Both the position numbers and the translations under genes were made by a program. From assembly GCA_016618085.1 (NCBI GenBank), contig JABLTG010000040.1, forward strand, positions 1 through 64,000: a stretch of 64,000 bases of DNA, in the 5' to 3' direction. The notes below the pieces were generated by a model. That model made no database searches, was not told the origin of the DNA, and saw nothing but the letters and a program-made list of their open reading frames with translations. Source of the DNA: Neovahlkampfia damariscottae (taxonomy: Eukaryota > Heterolobosea > Selenaionea > Neovahlkampfiida > Neovahlkampfiidae). How positions within the stretch are numbered: the stretch's first letter is position 1; every line of letters starts with the position of its first letter. This document shows, one piece after another, positions 55,000-64,000 of this stretch.

Positions 55000-55351
55000 T
55001 TATTCAACATTCATCAACGCTTCTAATTTGTTCAAGGAAGTTAAGTCTTCATGTTTTTGATCTAAAAAAGGTTTTGCTGTGTTAACAGTTAAAACTCTTC
55101 CACCTAATTCACTGTGAATATTATTAACGTTGTTTTTTTTTTTACCAGTTGTGCATGTTATCAATTGCTTCTTCAGCATCTTGAATCAGTTCAAATTCAA
55201 TAATAGCAAATCCACGATTTTTTGTTGAGTTTGGTTCTAAAGGTAACTGTATCGATAATATTTCACCGAAAGTTAAAAAAAGTGAATGAAGTTGTTCTTG
55301 TTTTAATGTATCTTCAAATCCTCCGACATAAACAAATCTTTTTTGAGACAT
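55000..55351 (-). CDS. RRM protein like the RNA-binding half of PPIE (Cyp33)
   Basis: Two exons (intron 55112-55145) encode 105 residues. The RRM RFVYVGGFEDTLKQEQLHSL continues to FGEILSIQLPLEP, RGFAIIEFELIQDAEEAIDN and LGGRVLTVNTAKPFL. That closely follows the N-terminal RRM of the spliceosomal cyclophilin PPIE, but the protein stops soon after (LEALMNVE) without a cyclophilin domain. Likely nuclear. Confidence 0.7.
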
Positions 55352-55760
55352 TGTTGAATTGTTGTATCTTCTTATTGGCTAGTTTAATCTACAACAAAAA
55401 ATTGCTTCAAAGTGCAAGTTTCAAAAAAAAAAAACGACAACAACAATTGGAAGAACAAACATGTTTTATCGTTTTTAACAACTTCAAAGGACAACAGAAT
55501 AGTTGGTTTCATTTTTTGATGAATGTTCAAATTTTCGGAATCTCAAAAAACAAACAGAATGGAGTTTTATTGTATTAAATTTTGTATTTTTATTTAATTA
55601 TTTTTTCAATTCCGAACACTCCGCTGATTGGGTAACTATATCCCATAATTTTTGAAGTTTTTTTTTTAACCAACGAAAATGATTTATAGAACCGCCTTTT
55701 TAACCCTACTTTCTTTCCATTCGCGTATTTTTTTTACACAAAAAGTACAAAGAATAAAAA
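55352..55760. promoter_or_regulatory. Divergent spacer RRM gene / RPB1
   Basis: About 410 bp. An ATTGGCT site near 55373 sits 22 bp from the RRM start. TGATTGG near 55622 lies about 140 bp before RPB1. No long ORF with coding character. The stretch nearest RPB1 is T-rich. Confidence 0.4.
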
Positions 55761-58700
55761 ATGACGACGACAACAAATACCTATACCTTTTCTCAGGCAG
55801 AGACAAAGAAGATAGGTAAAATACAATTTGGTATTTTGTCACCAGAAACTATAAAAAATATGTCGGTTGTAGAAATTATACATTCAGAACATACAGAAAG
55901 AGGAAAAGCAAAAATTGGAGGAGTTTTAGATCCACACATGGGTTCTATTGAACCTTCAGTTAGTTGCTCAACTTGTTCTGCAAATATGCTTGAATGTAGT
56001 GGTCACTTTGGTCATATAAATTTAGCTAAACCAATGTTTCACATTTCATTTTTAAACACAACTGTCAAAATTTTACAATGCGTTTGTTTATCATGTGGTG
56101 CTTTACTCACTGATAAAACATCACATTTATGGGAAGAATCACAAAGATTACCACCGAAAGCGAGACTTCGTGCTGTACACCAACTTTGTAGAGGAGAAGG
56201 TGAATGTAAAGTTGAAGAAAGTGTTGATCAAAACCAAAACCAAGAAGAAATTTCAGAAGAACAACCAACAAAAACTGGAGGGTTCGGAGGTTGTGGTGCT
56301 TTCAAACCATCAATTAAAAGAGAAAAATTAAAAATCTTTGCTGAACATAAACCAAATCAAATTTTACAAGACAATACAGAAAGAAAATATGAACTTACAG
56401 CTGAAAAAGTTTTGGCTATATTTAAAAAAATTAAGGACGAAGATATTTTGGCTATGGGATTTGATACGTTATACTCAAGACCAGAATGGATGGTTTTAAC
56501 TGTTTTGCCTGTACCACCACCATGTGTTCGTCCTTCAGTTGCTTTTGGTACTTCAGGCAGATCAGAAGATGATTTGACTTATAAAATTAGTGATATTATG
56601 AAAGCAAATAAAGCATTAGCGAATCAATCACTTAATGGTACAGCTGCTCATCAAATTTCTGATCAAATGGACCTTCTTCAATTTCATATTGCTACTTATG
56701 TTGATAATGAAATACCAGGACAAGCTAGAGCTGAACATTCTTCGGGTAGACCTATCAAAAGTATAAGACAACGTTTAAAAGGAAAAGATGGAAGAATTAG
56801 AGAAAATCTTATGGGTAAAAGAGTAGATTTCAGTGCAAGAACTGTAATTACACCAGATCCAAATCTTTCAATCGATCAAGTTGGAGTTCCAAGATCAGTT
56901 GCTCTTAATTTAACTTTTCCTGAAATTGTTACACCTTTTAACATTGATAAAATGCTTGAACTAATTAGAAATGGACCTAGAGAACATCCTGGAGCAAAGT
57001 ATGTCATTAAAGAAGATGGTGGAAGATTTAATCTTGGTATTGTTAAAAAACCAGAAGACATTCATTTAGAATTTGGACATATTGTTGAAAGACATATTCA
57101 AGATGGAGATGTTATTTTATTTAATCGTCAACCTTCATTACATAAAATGTCTATGATGGGTCATCATGTTAAAGTTATGCCTTATTCAACTTTTAGATTA
57201 AATTTATCTGTTACTTCACCATATAACGCTGATTTTGATGGTGATGAAATGAATTTACATGTTCCACAATCATTACAAACAAAATCCGAACTTTTAAATT
57301 TAATGATGGTTTCAAAGAATATTATTTCACCACAAGCTAATAAACCAGTTATTGGTATCGTACAAGATTCACTTTTGGCTTGTTCAAAAATGACAAGAAG
57401 AGATGTTTTCTTAAGTAGAGATTTAATGATGAACATTCTTATGTGGGTCAAAGAGTTTGATGGAAAGATTGTTACACCTGCTATTTTAAAACCAAAAGTT
57501 TTATGGACTGGAAAACAATTATTTTCAACTATTTTACCACTTGTCAATTTATCAAGATATTCAAGTGAATATGAAGATTATACAAGAAAAAAGAAAGGTG
57601 AAGGTTATGCTCCAGACTATGATGAAGATTTATGTCCATTTGATACAAAAGTAATCATTGATAGAGGTGTTGTTTTATCAGGTATTTGTGATACAAAAAC
57701 ACTTGGAAAAGCAGCTGGAGGTTTAATTCATGTAATTATGCATGAATGGGGTTCAGAGCAAGCTAAAAACTTTATTGATAGAATTCAACAAATTGTAAAC
57801 AATTGGTTAATTACAATCGGTTTTAGTGTTGGTATTGCTGATACAATTGCTGATGAAGATACAATGAAAAACATTGAAGAAACTATCAAACAAGCTCAAG
57901 ATAATGTTCAAACTGTTATTAAAGATGCACAAGAAGGAAAATTAAACGTAAAACCTGGTACAACATTTCTTGAATCATTTGAAATGGAAGTTAATTATCA
58001 TTTGAATAAAGCTCGTGATGATGCAGGTAGTAGAGCTCAAAAAAGTCTTGTTAGAAATAATATTAAATCTATGGTATTGGCTGGTTCAAAAGGTTCATAT
58101 ATTAACATTTCACAAATTATTGCTTGTGTTGGTCAACAAAATGTTGATGGAAAAAGAATTCCTTATGGTTTTAGAAATAGAACACTTCCTCATTTTACAC
58201 AAGATGATCATGGTCCTGAAAGTAGAGGATTTGTTGCAAATTCATATCTTAGAGGATTAACACCACAAGAATTTTTCTTCCATTCTATGGGAGGAAGAGA
58301 AGGTCTCATTGATACAGCTGTTAAAACATCTGAAACTGGATATATTCAAAGAAGATTAATGAAAGCCATGGAAGATGTTACAGTTAGATATGATGGAACA
58401 GTTAGAGATGGATCTGGAAATATTATTCAATTTCTTTATGGAGAAGATGGTATGGATTCAACATTTCTTGAATTTCAAACATTTAACACAATTAAAATGG
58501 GTGATGAAGAATTTGATAGAAGATATAAATATAAAATTAGTCAACATGGAGGTATGTTAAGTGGATTTGGAAAAGGATATTTACAACCTGAAATTATTGA
58601 AGATTTTAAAAAGAATCCAAAAAAATTATTAATTTTACAAGAAGAATATGATCAATTACAAGAAGATCGAAAATTTTTAAAACATTTTTCAAAAACTATT

Positions 58701-61034
58701 TTAAAACCTGGTGAAACTAAATTTCCACAACCAGTTAATTTACAAAGATTAATTTTAAATGCACAAAAATCATTCAATATTGATTTAACAAAAAAATCAA
58801 CTTTACATCCAATTGATGTTATTCAAAAAGTTAAAGAAAAATGTAAAAAATTAATTATTATCAATGGAGAAGATGCATTATCAAAAGAAGCACAAAAAAA
58901 TGCAACAATTTTAATACATTGTTTAATTAGATCAGTTTTATCTTCAAAAAGAGTTATTCAAGAATTTAAATTAGATAAACATGCATTTGAATTAGTTTTA
59001 GGTGAAATTGAATCAAAATTTTTACGTGCACTTGTTACAGCAGGAGAATCAGTTGGTGCATTAGGTGCTCAATCAATTGGAGAACCTGCAACACAAATGA
59101 CATTAAATACTTTTCATTTTGCTGGTGTTGGTTCAAAAAATGTTACACTTGGTGTTCCACGTTTAAAAGAATTAATTAATGTTGCTGCAACAAACAAAAC
59201 ACCTTCTTTAACAATTTATTTAGAAGATAATATTAAATTTGATTCTGAAATTGCAGAAAAGAAAATGCCATTTTTATTAGAACATACATTTTTAGGTAAA
59301 ATGACAGATACATCAAGTATTTTTTATGATCCAGATCCAGAAAATACATTAATTGAACAAGATGAAGAATTTGTTCAAGAATATTTTGAAATGCCAGGTG
59401 TTGAAAAAAATAATTTATCACCATGGTTACTTCGTTTAGAAATTAATAGAAAAATGAAAGGAAAAGATATTACAATGGAACAAATTGCAGAAAAAATTGA
59501 AAAAGATTTTGATGGAATTTTAATTTGTATTCCAACAAATGAAAATGCAAAACAATTAGTTTTACAAATAAGATTAAAAGAAACTGATGAATCAAAAGAA
59601 TTTTCATTTGCAAATAAAGGATTAGAATATTTAAGAGCAATTGAAGATCATTTATTAAATAAAATGGAATTAAGAGGTATTCCAGGAATTAAAAAAGTTT
59701 CAGTTGATAAAAATAAACAAACAAATGAATATGTTTTATTAACTGAAGGAATTAATCTTGAAGAAGTTTTAACTGTTCAAGGTGTTGATTCAAAATATAC
59801 AACTTCAAATAATATAACTGAAATTTATAGAGTTTTAGGTATTGAAGCTTGTAGAGCTGCATTATTAAAAGAACTCAGAAATGTTATTGAATTTGATGGT
59901 TCTTATGTTAATTATCGTCATTTAGCTACTTTATGTGATGTTATGACTCAACGTGGAAGTTTAATGGCTATTACAAGACATGGTGTTGGAAGAGCTGATG
60001 CAGGACCTTTAATGAGATGTTCATTTGAAGAAACTGTTGAAATTTTAATGGAAGCTGGTATATTTGCAGAACAAGATCCTATTAAAGGTATTTCTGCAAA
60101 TGTTATGGTTGGTCAATTATCTTCAATGGGAACAGGTTGTTTTGATATTGTTTTAGATGAATCAATGTTAAAAAATGCAGTTGATATTCGTTTAGAACCT
60201 GTAAATGAATATGATGGAACAATGTATGGTGGTGATACAGGAACACCTTATCATGAAGCAAATTATCCATATTCACCAATGACACCAGGTACACCTGGAA
60301 CACCTTATGAATCAGGTCAATTCTCACCATTGGTATCAAGTCCAGAAAGTGGTTTTAGTCCTTATCAAAAGACACCATTTCAACAAACTTCATTATATTC
60401 AAATCAACCAACTTCACCTGGTAATTACTCACCTAGTTCACCTGGATATACAAGTCCAATGTATTCACCAGGACCAACAAGTCCTTCAGGTAGTTATTCA
60501 CCAAGTTCACCTGGTTATTCACCAACATCACCTGGTTATTCACCAACAAGTCCTGGATATTCACCTACTTCACCTGGATACTCTCCAACAAGTCCAAGTT
60601 ATTCACCAACTAGTCCTTCATATTCACCAACTTCTCCAAGTTATTCACCAACAAGTCCAAGTTATTCACCTACATCACCAAGTTATTCACCAACTAGTCC
60701 AAGTTATTCACCAACAAGTCCAAGTTATTCACCAACTTCACCTTCATATTCACCTACATCACCAAGTTATTCACCAACATCACCTTCATATTCAAATAAA
60801 GGTAGTGTAGTAGGAGGATCATCTGGAAGTTATTCACCTACATCACCAAGTTATTCACCGACTAGTCCAAGTTACTCACCAACAAGTCCAAGTTACAGTT
60901 ATTCACCAAGCTCACCAAGTTATAAAAATGAAAAAGCGGCTAACGAGTTTGCATATTCACCTTCATCACCTTCATATACTCCTTCATCACCAACATATCT
61001 CAGTCAAAAACAAGATGAAGAAGATGAAAAATAA
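55761..61034 (+). CDS. RPB1: RNA polymerase II largest subunit RPB1
   Basis: Intronless, 1757 residues. Clamp zinc site CSTCSANMLECSGHFGH; active-site loop NADFDGDEMNLHVPQS; switch and bridge-helix regions including GGREGLIDTAVKTSETGYIQ and QSIGEPATQMTLNTFHFAG. The C-terminal domain (from about residue 1555) has about 20 heptads. About ten perfect YSPTSPS repeats sit in a row, a spacer (YSNKGSVVGGSSGS) follows, then three more, and YSPSSPS-like ends. Heptads are targets for CTD kinases such as CDK7 of TFIIH, the complex that contains XPB. Confidence 0.98.
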   Translation: MTTTTNTYTFSQAETKKIGKIQFGILSPETIKNMSVVEIIHSEHTERGKAKIGGVLDPHMGSIEPSVSCSTCSANMLECSGHFGHINLAKPMFHISFLNTTVKILQCVCLSCGALLTDKTSHLWEESQRLPPKARLRAVHQLCRGEGECKVEESVDQNQNQEEISEEQPTKTGGFGGCGAFKPSIKREKLKIFAEHKPNQILQDNTERKYELTAEKVLAIFKKIKDEDILAMGFDTLYSRPEWMVLTVLPVPPPCVRPSVAFGTSGRSEDDLTYKISDIMKANKALANQSLNGTAAHQISDQMDLLQFHIATYVDNEIPGQARAEHSSGRPIKSIRQRLKGKDGRIRENLMGKRVDFSARTVITPDPNLSIDQVGVPRSVALNLTFPEIVTPFNIDKMLELIRNGPREHPGAKYVIKEDGGRFNLGIVKKPEDIHLEFGHIVERHIQDGDVILFNRQPSLHKMSMMGHHVKVMPYSTFRLNLSVTSPYNADFDGDEMNLHVPQSLQTKSELLNLMMVSKNIISPQANKPVIGIVQDSLLACSKMTRRDVFLSRDLMMNILMWVKEFDGKIVTPAILKPKVLWTGKQLFSTILPLVNLSRYSSEYEDYTRKKKGEGYAPDYDEDLCPFDTKVIIDRGVVLSGICDTKTLGKAAGGLIHVIMHEWGSEQAKNFIDRIQQIVNNWLITIGFSVGIADTIADEDTMKNIEETIKQAQDNVQTVIKDAQEGKLNVKPGTTFLESFEMEVNYHLNKARDDAGSRAQKSLVRNNIKSMVLAGSKGSYINISQIIACVGQQNVDGKRIPYGFRNRTLPHFTQDDHGPESRGFVANSYLRGLTPQEFFFHSMGGREGLIDTAVKTSETGYIQRRLMKAMEDVTVRYDGTVRDGSGNIIQFLYGEDGMDSTFLEFQTFNTIKMGDEEFDRRYKYKISQHGGMLSGFGKGYLQPEIIEDFKKNPKKLLILQEEYDQLQEDRKFLKHFSKTILKPGETKFPQPVNLQRLILNAQKSFNIDLTKKSTLHPIDVIQKVKEKCKKLIIINGEDALSKEAQKNATILIHCLIRSVLSSKRVIQEFKLDKHAFELVLGEIESKFLRALVTAGESVGALGAQSIGEPATQMTLNTFHFAGVGSKNVTLGVPRLKELINVAATNKTPSLTIYLEDNIKFDSEIAEKKMPFLLEHTFLGKMTDTSSIFYDPDPENTLIEQDEEFVQEYFEMPGVEKNNLSPWLLRLEINRKMKGKDITMEQIAEKIEKDFDGILICIPTNENAKQLVLQIRLKETDESKEFSFANKGLEYLRAIEDHLLNKMELRGIPGIKKVSVDKNKQTNEYVLLTEGINLEEVLTVQGVDSKYTTSNNITEIYRVLGIEACRAALLKELRNVIEFDGSYVNYRHLATLCDVMTQRGSLMAITRHGVGRADAGPLMRCSFEETVEILMEAGIFAEQDPIKGISANVMVGQLSSMGTGCFDIVLDESMLKNAVDIRLEPVNEYDGTMYGGDTGTPYHEANYPYSPMTPGTPGTPYESGQFSPLVSSPESGFSPYQKTPFQQTSLYSNQPTSPGNYSPSSPGYTSPMYSPGPTSPSGSYSPSSPGYSPTSPGYSPTSPGYSPTSPGYSPTSPSYSPTSPSYSPTSPSYSPTSPSYSPTSPSYSPTSPSYSPTSPSYSPTSPSYSPTSPSYSPTSPSYSNKGSVVGGSSGSYSPTSPSYSPTSPSYSPTSPSYSYSPSSPSYKNEKAANEFAYSPSSPSYTPSSPTYLSQKQDEEDEK
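60426..60985 (+). repeat. CTD heptad-coding tandem repeat (21-bp unit)
   Basis: Tandem 21-bp units encoding YSPTSPS/YSPTSPG within RPB1. Synonymous codons vary between units, so the array is under protein-level selection and not a recent DNA amplification. A non-heptad spacer interrupts it at about 60790-60830. Confidence 0.9.
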
Positions 61035-61091
61035 CTTTAATGAATAAAAAAAAAAAAAAAACAAAATAAAAGATTTTTTTTAAAAAAATTT

Positions 61092-62286
61092 TTAACTTTT
61101 ATAAATTTGAGTTGCAGTAATACCTTTAACTGCGTAACCTGATTGTGAGTAAATATCAGTTGTTAATTGTGAAACATCTGGTAAAGGTGATTCTGTTGCA
61201 AATTGGACAGCTTCTTTGACTTCTTTTCTGATGTCTAATTCAATTGCTTTTAATTCTTCTTGTGTAGCAACTTTCTTTTCAATTAACTTTTGTTTTAAAA
61301 GTTGAATTGGGTCTTTATTTGTACGAACATCTTTAACTTCTTCTCTTGTTCTGTAAGATGTACCTGGATCTGACATAGAATGACCATAGTAACGATAACT
61401 TGACATATGAAGAATAATTGGTCCATTATTAACAGCCCAATCTTTTGCATAACGTGCTGCTGATCTAACTGCCATAACATCCATACCATCAACTAAAATT
61501 CCTGGAATATAATCTCCTCTTGAATAATAATCTTCAGATGCTGAACTTCTTTTTGTTGATGTACCCATACCATATTTATTATCTTCAACAACAAAAACGC
61601 ATGGTAAATTCCATAAAGCAGCCATATTGTAACTTTCAAAAACTTGACCTTGATTTGATGCACCATCACCCATATAAGCCCATGAACAATTCTTTTTCTT
61701 TTGATATTTTAAAGCATATGCTAAACCAGCACCTACTGGTACTTGAGCACCAACAATACCATTTCCACCCCAAAAATTATTTTTTGCCATATACATATGC
61801 ATTGAACCTCCTTTTCCTTTTGCACATCCTGTAGCTTTGCCCATTAATTCGGCTAATACTGATTTTGCTGTATCACCACGAAGAATTTGATGTCCATGGT
61901 CTCTATAAGCTGTAATACAATGATCTTCATAATTGGATTCAGATTCAATTCCAACTAAAATAGCTTCTTCTCCAGCATATAAATGACAAAATCCTCTGAT
62001 TTTTCTTTGTTTATATTCTGTTTCTGAAGCTAATTCAGTTCTACGGACTAATTCCATATAACGGAACATTTTTAAACATTCTTCTTTTGTTGTTACAACT
62101 TTATCAGATGGTTCTAAAAGTTAACAAAGTTTTTTTTTTTTTTTTACTTCCAAATTTTCCTTCAAATTTTTTTGGTGTGTGAATACGGAATTGTTTTTCT
62201 GTATCTACTTCAAATGTGAATTTTTTTTCAGTTGACATTAAACGATAGTTTGTATTTTTTGGTTTTATAACTTTGAGAGTTTTCAT
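61092..62286 (-). CDS. PDHA: Pyruvate dehydrogenase E1 component subunit alpha
   Basis: Two exons (intron 62114-62147) encode 386 residues. Mitochondrial leader MKTLKVIKPKNTNYRLMS. Thiamine diphosphate motif GDGASNQGQVFESYNMAALW to EDNKYGMGTS; GFCHLYAGEEAILVGI; AYRDHGHQILRGD; KGKGGSMHMY; regulatory phospho-loop YYGHSMSDPGTSYRTREEV with both Ser sites. Decarboxylates pyruvate in the mitochondrial PDH complex, showing an aerobic mitochondrion. Confidence 0.95.
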
Positions 62287-62589
62287 TTTTTAGTTCAAAA
62301 TTAAAGTGAGTTTTTGGTGAAGAAAAAAATCGGTTACAAATTTTCTCTGATTGGTCAATTTTTTTAGCTGAAAGAGCACCAAGATTAACATGCATTAAAC
62401 TACCAAATATCGCAGTAGTTTTCATCAATTCAACTATTTTTTCATCACATCTTTTGATTGGATAATTTCTATTGATTTTTCAAATCATTTTATAGTTTTA
62501 TTATTCATACAGTGTTAATTTAAATCCAAATCAAAAAGAATTTAATGATATACTCTCATTTGGATGAATCCCTTTTGCAAGATAACATT
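62287..62589. other. Spacer upstream of PDH E1-alpha
   Basis: About 300 bp. TGATTGG near 62350 is about 65 bp before the PDHA start. A second TGATTGG near 62456 lies just before a minus-strand ATG (MKTTAIFGSLMHVNLG) whose frame runs into the PDHA leader region without homology. It could be an upstream ORF or an alternative first exon; nothing further is seen. Confidence 0.3.
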
Positions 62590-63743
62590 TTATTCATTAA
62601 CTTCTTCAATTTTAAATAAATCAGTATTGATATCAATTTCATTTTTTACAGGGACAACAGGTTCCATAATTAATGATTCCTTTTCCATTTTTTTTTCATC
62701 TTTCCATAATTTTGTGAATAAAAATAAAATGAAATGAATTGTTCCATAAATAACTAATACAAATGCATATTGCCATATGATACCTAAAACACCAACATCT
62801 TTAATTTCACCAATTTGAATATATTCAACAGATGGATAAATAACCATGAATATAATTGATATAGGAACAACAATAAAATGTGGGAGCATCATTTCTTTAA
62901 TTGATTCTTTTAAACTATTATCTGAGTTTATTGGATACCAATATGAAATTAACCATTTAGTGATGATAAAAAACAATCCTAAAAATACAAATAATCTATA
63001 ACTCTTAACTGTTGTTTCATCAAAATCATGTACTAATTGATCTATTTGTTTTTGTGTTATTTTAAATGTTTTATCAATTAAATTTATTGTTAAATCAAAA
63101 AATTCATGTCTAAATTTTTCAGTTTTTTCTTTAATTTTTAACACTTTTTCTTTTGTATCTGATGTTGATATTTTTGATTCTTTTTCAACAAAATTTAAAA
63201 TATTAGTAATTTCAATTGCTGTTTTATCCATTATTATTTTCCCTGAATTCTTTACTGTTTCTGATAATCTTTTAACTTGTAATCTCACAACATCAAGTGA
63301 TTTTTGATGAACATCATCAATTAAATTTTGAGTTTTACTTAAAGTATTTTGAAGTTCATCAGTTGCTTCTTTATTTAGATTCTTAACTTTTACTTCTATA
63401 TTTTTTGTTTGTGATGAAACAACTTCATGAATTTTTTGTAAAGAAGTTTGAATTTTTTGAAGTGAAGTTGTCTTGATTTTTCCTCTTAAATCATTAACTC
63501 TGGCATGTATAGATGCTAAATTAGCACTTATAGTTTGTGTATAAAAAGAACCAACACCTTTCTGCCATACGTTAAAATTAATTCCATTGACTGATGAGAC
63601 CCTCATTGATTTGGGTATGAATGCTCTTCCAATACTTCTTGTTGCTCTTGAAATAAGTTAGTCAATGATTTTATATACCCTTTTGCTTCATTTGAACCAA
63701 ATGAAATCAAGACGAAAAATAAAACAAGCAACCAATTGCTCAT
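62590..63743 (-). CDS. Membrane protein with signal peptide and coiled coil, unknown
   Basis: Two exons (intron 63647-63678, 32 nt) encode 373 residues. Signal peptide MSNWLLVLFFVLISFGSNEA; then about 180 residues of helical coiled coil (IQTSLQKIHEVVSSQTKNIE and similar); then three hydrophobic spans (LFVFLGLFFIITKWLISYWY, FIVVPISIIFMVIYPSVEY, WQYAFVLVIYGTIHFILFLF) and a charged tail. No family is recognised. It is divergent to the next gene from a 73-bp spacer with TGATTGG. Confidence 0.6.
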
Positions 63744-63778
63744 CTCTAATCTGGGATTTTGGAAATAAAATGACAATA

Positions 63779-63785
63779 TGATTGG
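63779..63785 (+). promoter_or_regulatory. TGATTGG box in a 73-bp divergent promoter
   Basis: Lies 36 bp from the minus-strand start (63743) and 32 bp from the plus-strand start (63817). It is the only obvious motif between them. Confidence 0.5.
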
Positions 63786-63816
63786 ATAATAATCAATTTT
63801 GGAACATCCGCAACAA

Positions 63817-64000
63817 ATGAAAAGAGTGCTAGTGCTAATCGTTATTTTTTTACTCTTTCTTAATTGTAAAGCTGAAGAATTTAATACACCAACTTCAACA
63901 ATGTTATTTTGTAATCTAACTCAAACTTGTCAGAACTCTCATGTAAACATTTCAGAAATAATTTCAGATTTACTTTTGCCTGGATTAAGACATGAATTTA
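63817..64000 (+). CDS. Secreted or membrane protein, 5' end only
   Basis: Starts MKRVLVLIVIFLLFLNCKAE, a clear signal peptide, then NLTQTCQNSHVNISEIIS with possible N-glycosylation sites (NLT, NIS). Runs off the window, so the family cannot be judged. Confidence 0.55.
   Translation, partial: MKRVLVLIVIFLLFLNCKAEEFNTPTSTMLFCNLTQTCQNSHVNISEIISDLLLPGLRHEF

Noticed and set aside
60426-60985. Regular 21-bp repeats resembling a CRISPR-like or satellite array
   Set aside because: They encode the RPB1 CTD heptads in frame, with no unique spacers.
62228-62428. Minus-strand ORF upstream of PDH E1-alpha as a separate gene
   Set aside because: It overlaps the PDHA leader in another frame and shows no homology; at most an upstream ORF.

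Overview
The window is nuclear DNA of an AT-rich unicellular eukaryote with aerobic mitochondria. It carries RNA polymerase II RPB1, TFIIH XPB, the V-ATPase a subunit and VMA21, complex I NDUFA1, complex III hinge protein, pyruvate dehydrogenase E1-alpha, FAD-glycerol-3-phosphate dehydrogenase, a G-alpha protein, RAD17 and NBS1. The standard code fits (TAA, TAG and TGA all act as stops). Genes are tightly packed on both strands. Introns are almost all 28-45 nt, GT...AG. Nearly every start codon has a CCAAT/ATTGG box within roughly 10-60 bp upstream. The lineage cannot be fixed from the sequence; an amoeboid or flagellate protist is a reasonable guess.

Layout. 1-424: C-terminal end of a Fanzor (eukaryotic TnpB-like, RNA-guided nuclease family), cut by the window edge and with one frame break. 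698-4060: a C2-C2-cyclophilin fusion, a NOSIP-type RING protein, complex III hinge protein and VMA21. 4072-8697: flotillin, a divergent G-alpha and an EF-hand calcium sensor. 8711-18523: an ENPP-type phosphodiesterase, acyl-CoA oxidase, a GLTSCR1/BICRA-like protein, a nucleotide-sugar transporter overlapping a damaged methyltransferase, a hypothetical protein, a SHAQKYF-type MYB factor and a mitochondrial protein. 18619-25291: RAD17, a giant seven-repeat ADF-H protein, NDUFA1 and a CCCH protein. 25467-33236: Kelch-BTB-BTB (LZTR1-like), RBM42, XPB, a C2orf69-like protein and a class 3 lipase.

33320-36442 is the highlight. NAR1, the cytosolic iron-sulfur assembly factor, is interrupted by a 565-residue VMA1/PI-SceI-type intein. 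The intein sits exactly before the first Cys of the CxxCxxC iron-sulfur motif. Its splicing residues and both LAGLIDADG aspartates are present, and it carries an extra helix-turn-helix-like insert.

36812-48897: a TTP-type CCCH protein, a WDR20-like protein, a large unknown membrane protein, V-ATPase a, FAD-glycerol-3-phosphate dehydrogenase chopped into micro-exons, and two tandem carboxypeptidases that differ by two introns. 49062-64000: tRNA-Gln(UUG), NBS1, a fatty-acid desaturase, a TPR-MYND protein, an RRM protein, RPB1, PDH E1-alpha and two membrane or secreted proteins, the last cut by the edge.

Functional themes: mitochondrial respiration and pyruvate/glycerol-phosphate input (QCR6, NDUFA1, PDHA, GPD), vacuolar acidification (VMA21, V-ATPase a), DNA damage response (RAD17, NBS1, XPB), and signalling. 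Several reading frames are broken by single-base differences in A/T runs. These may be consensus errors or real decay.
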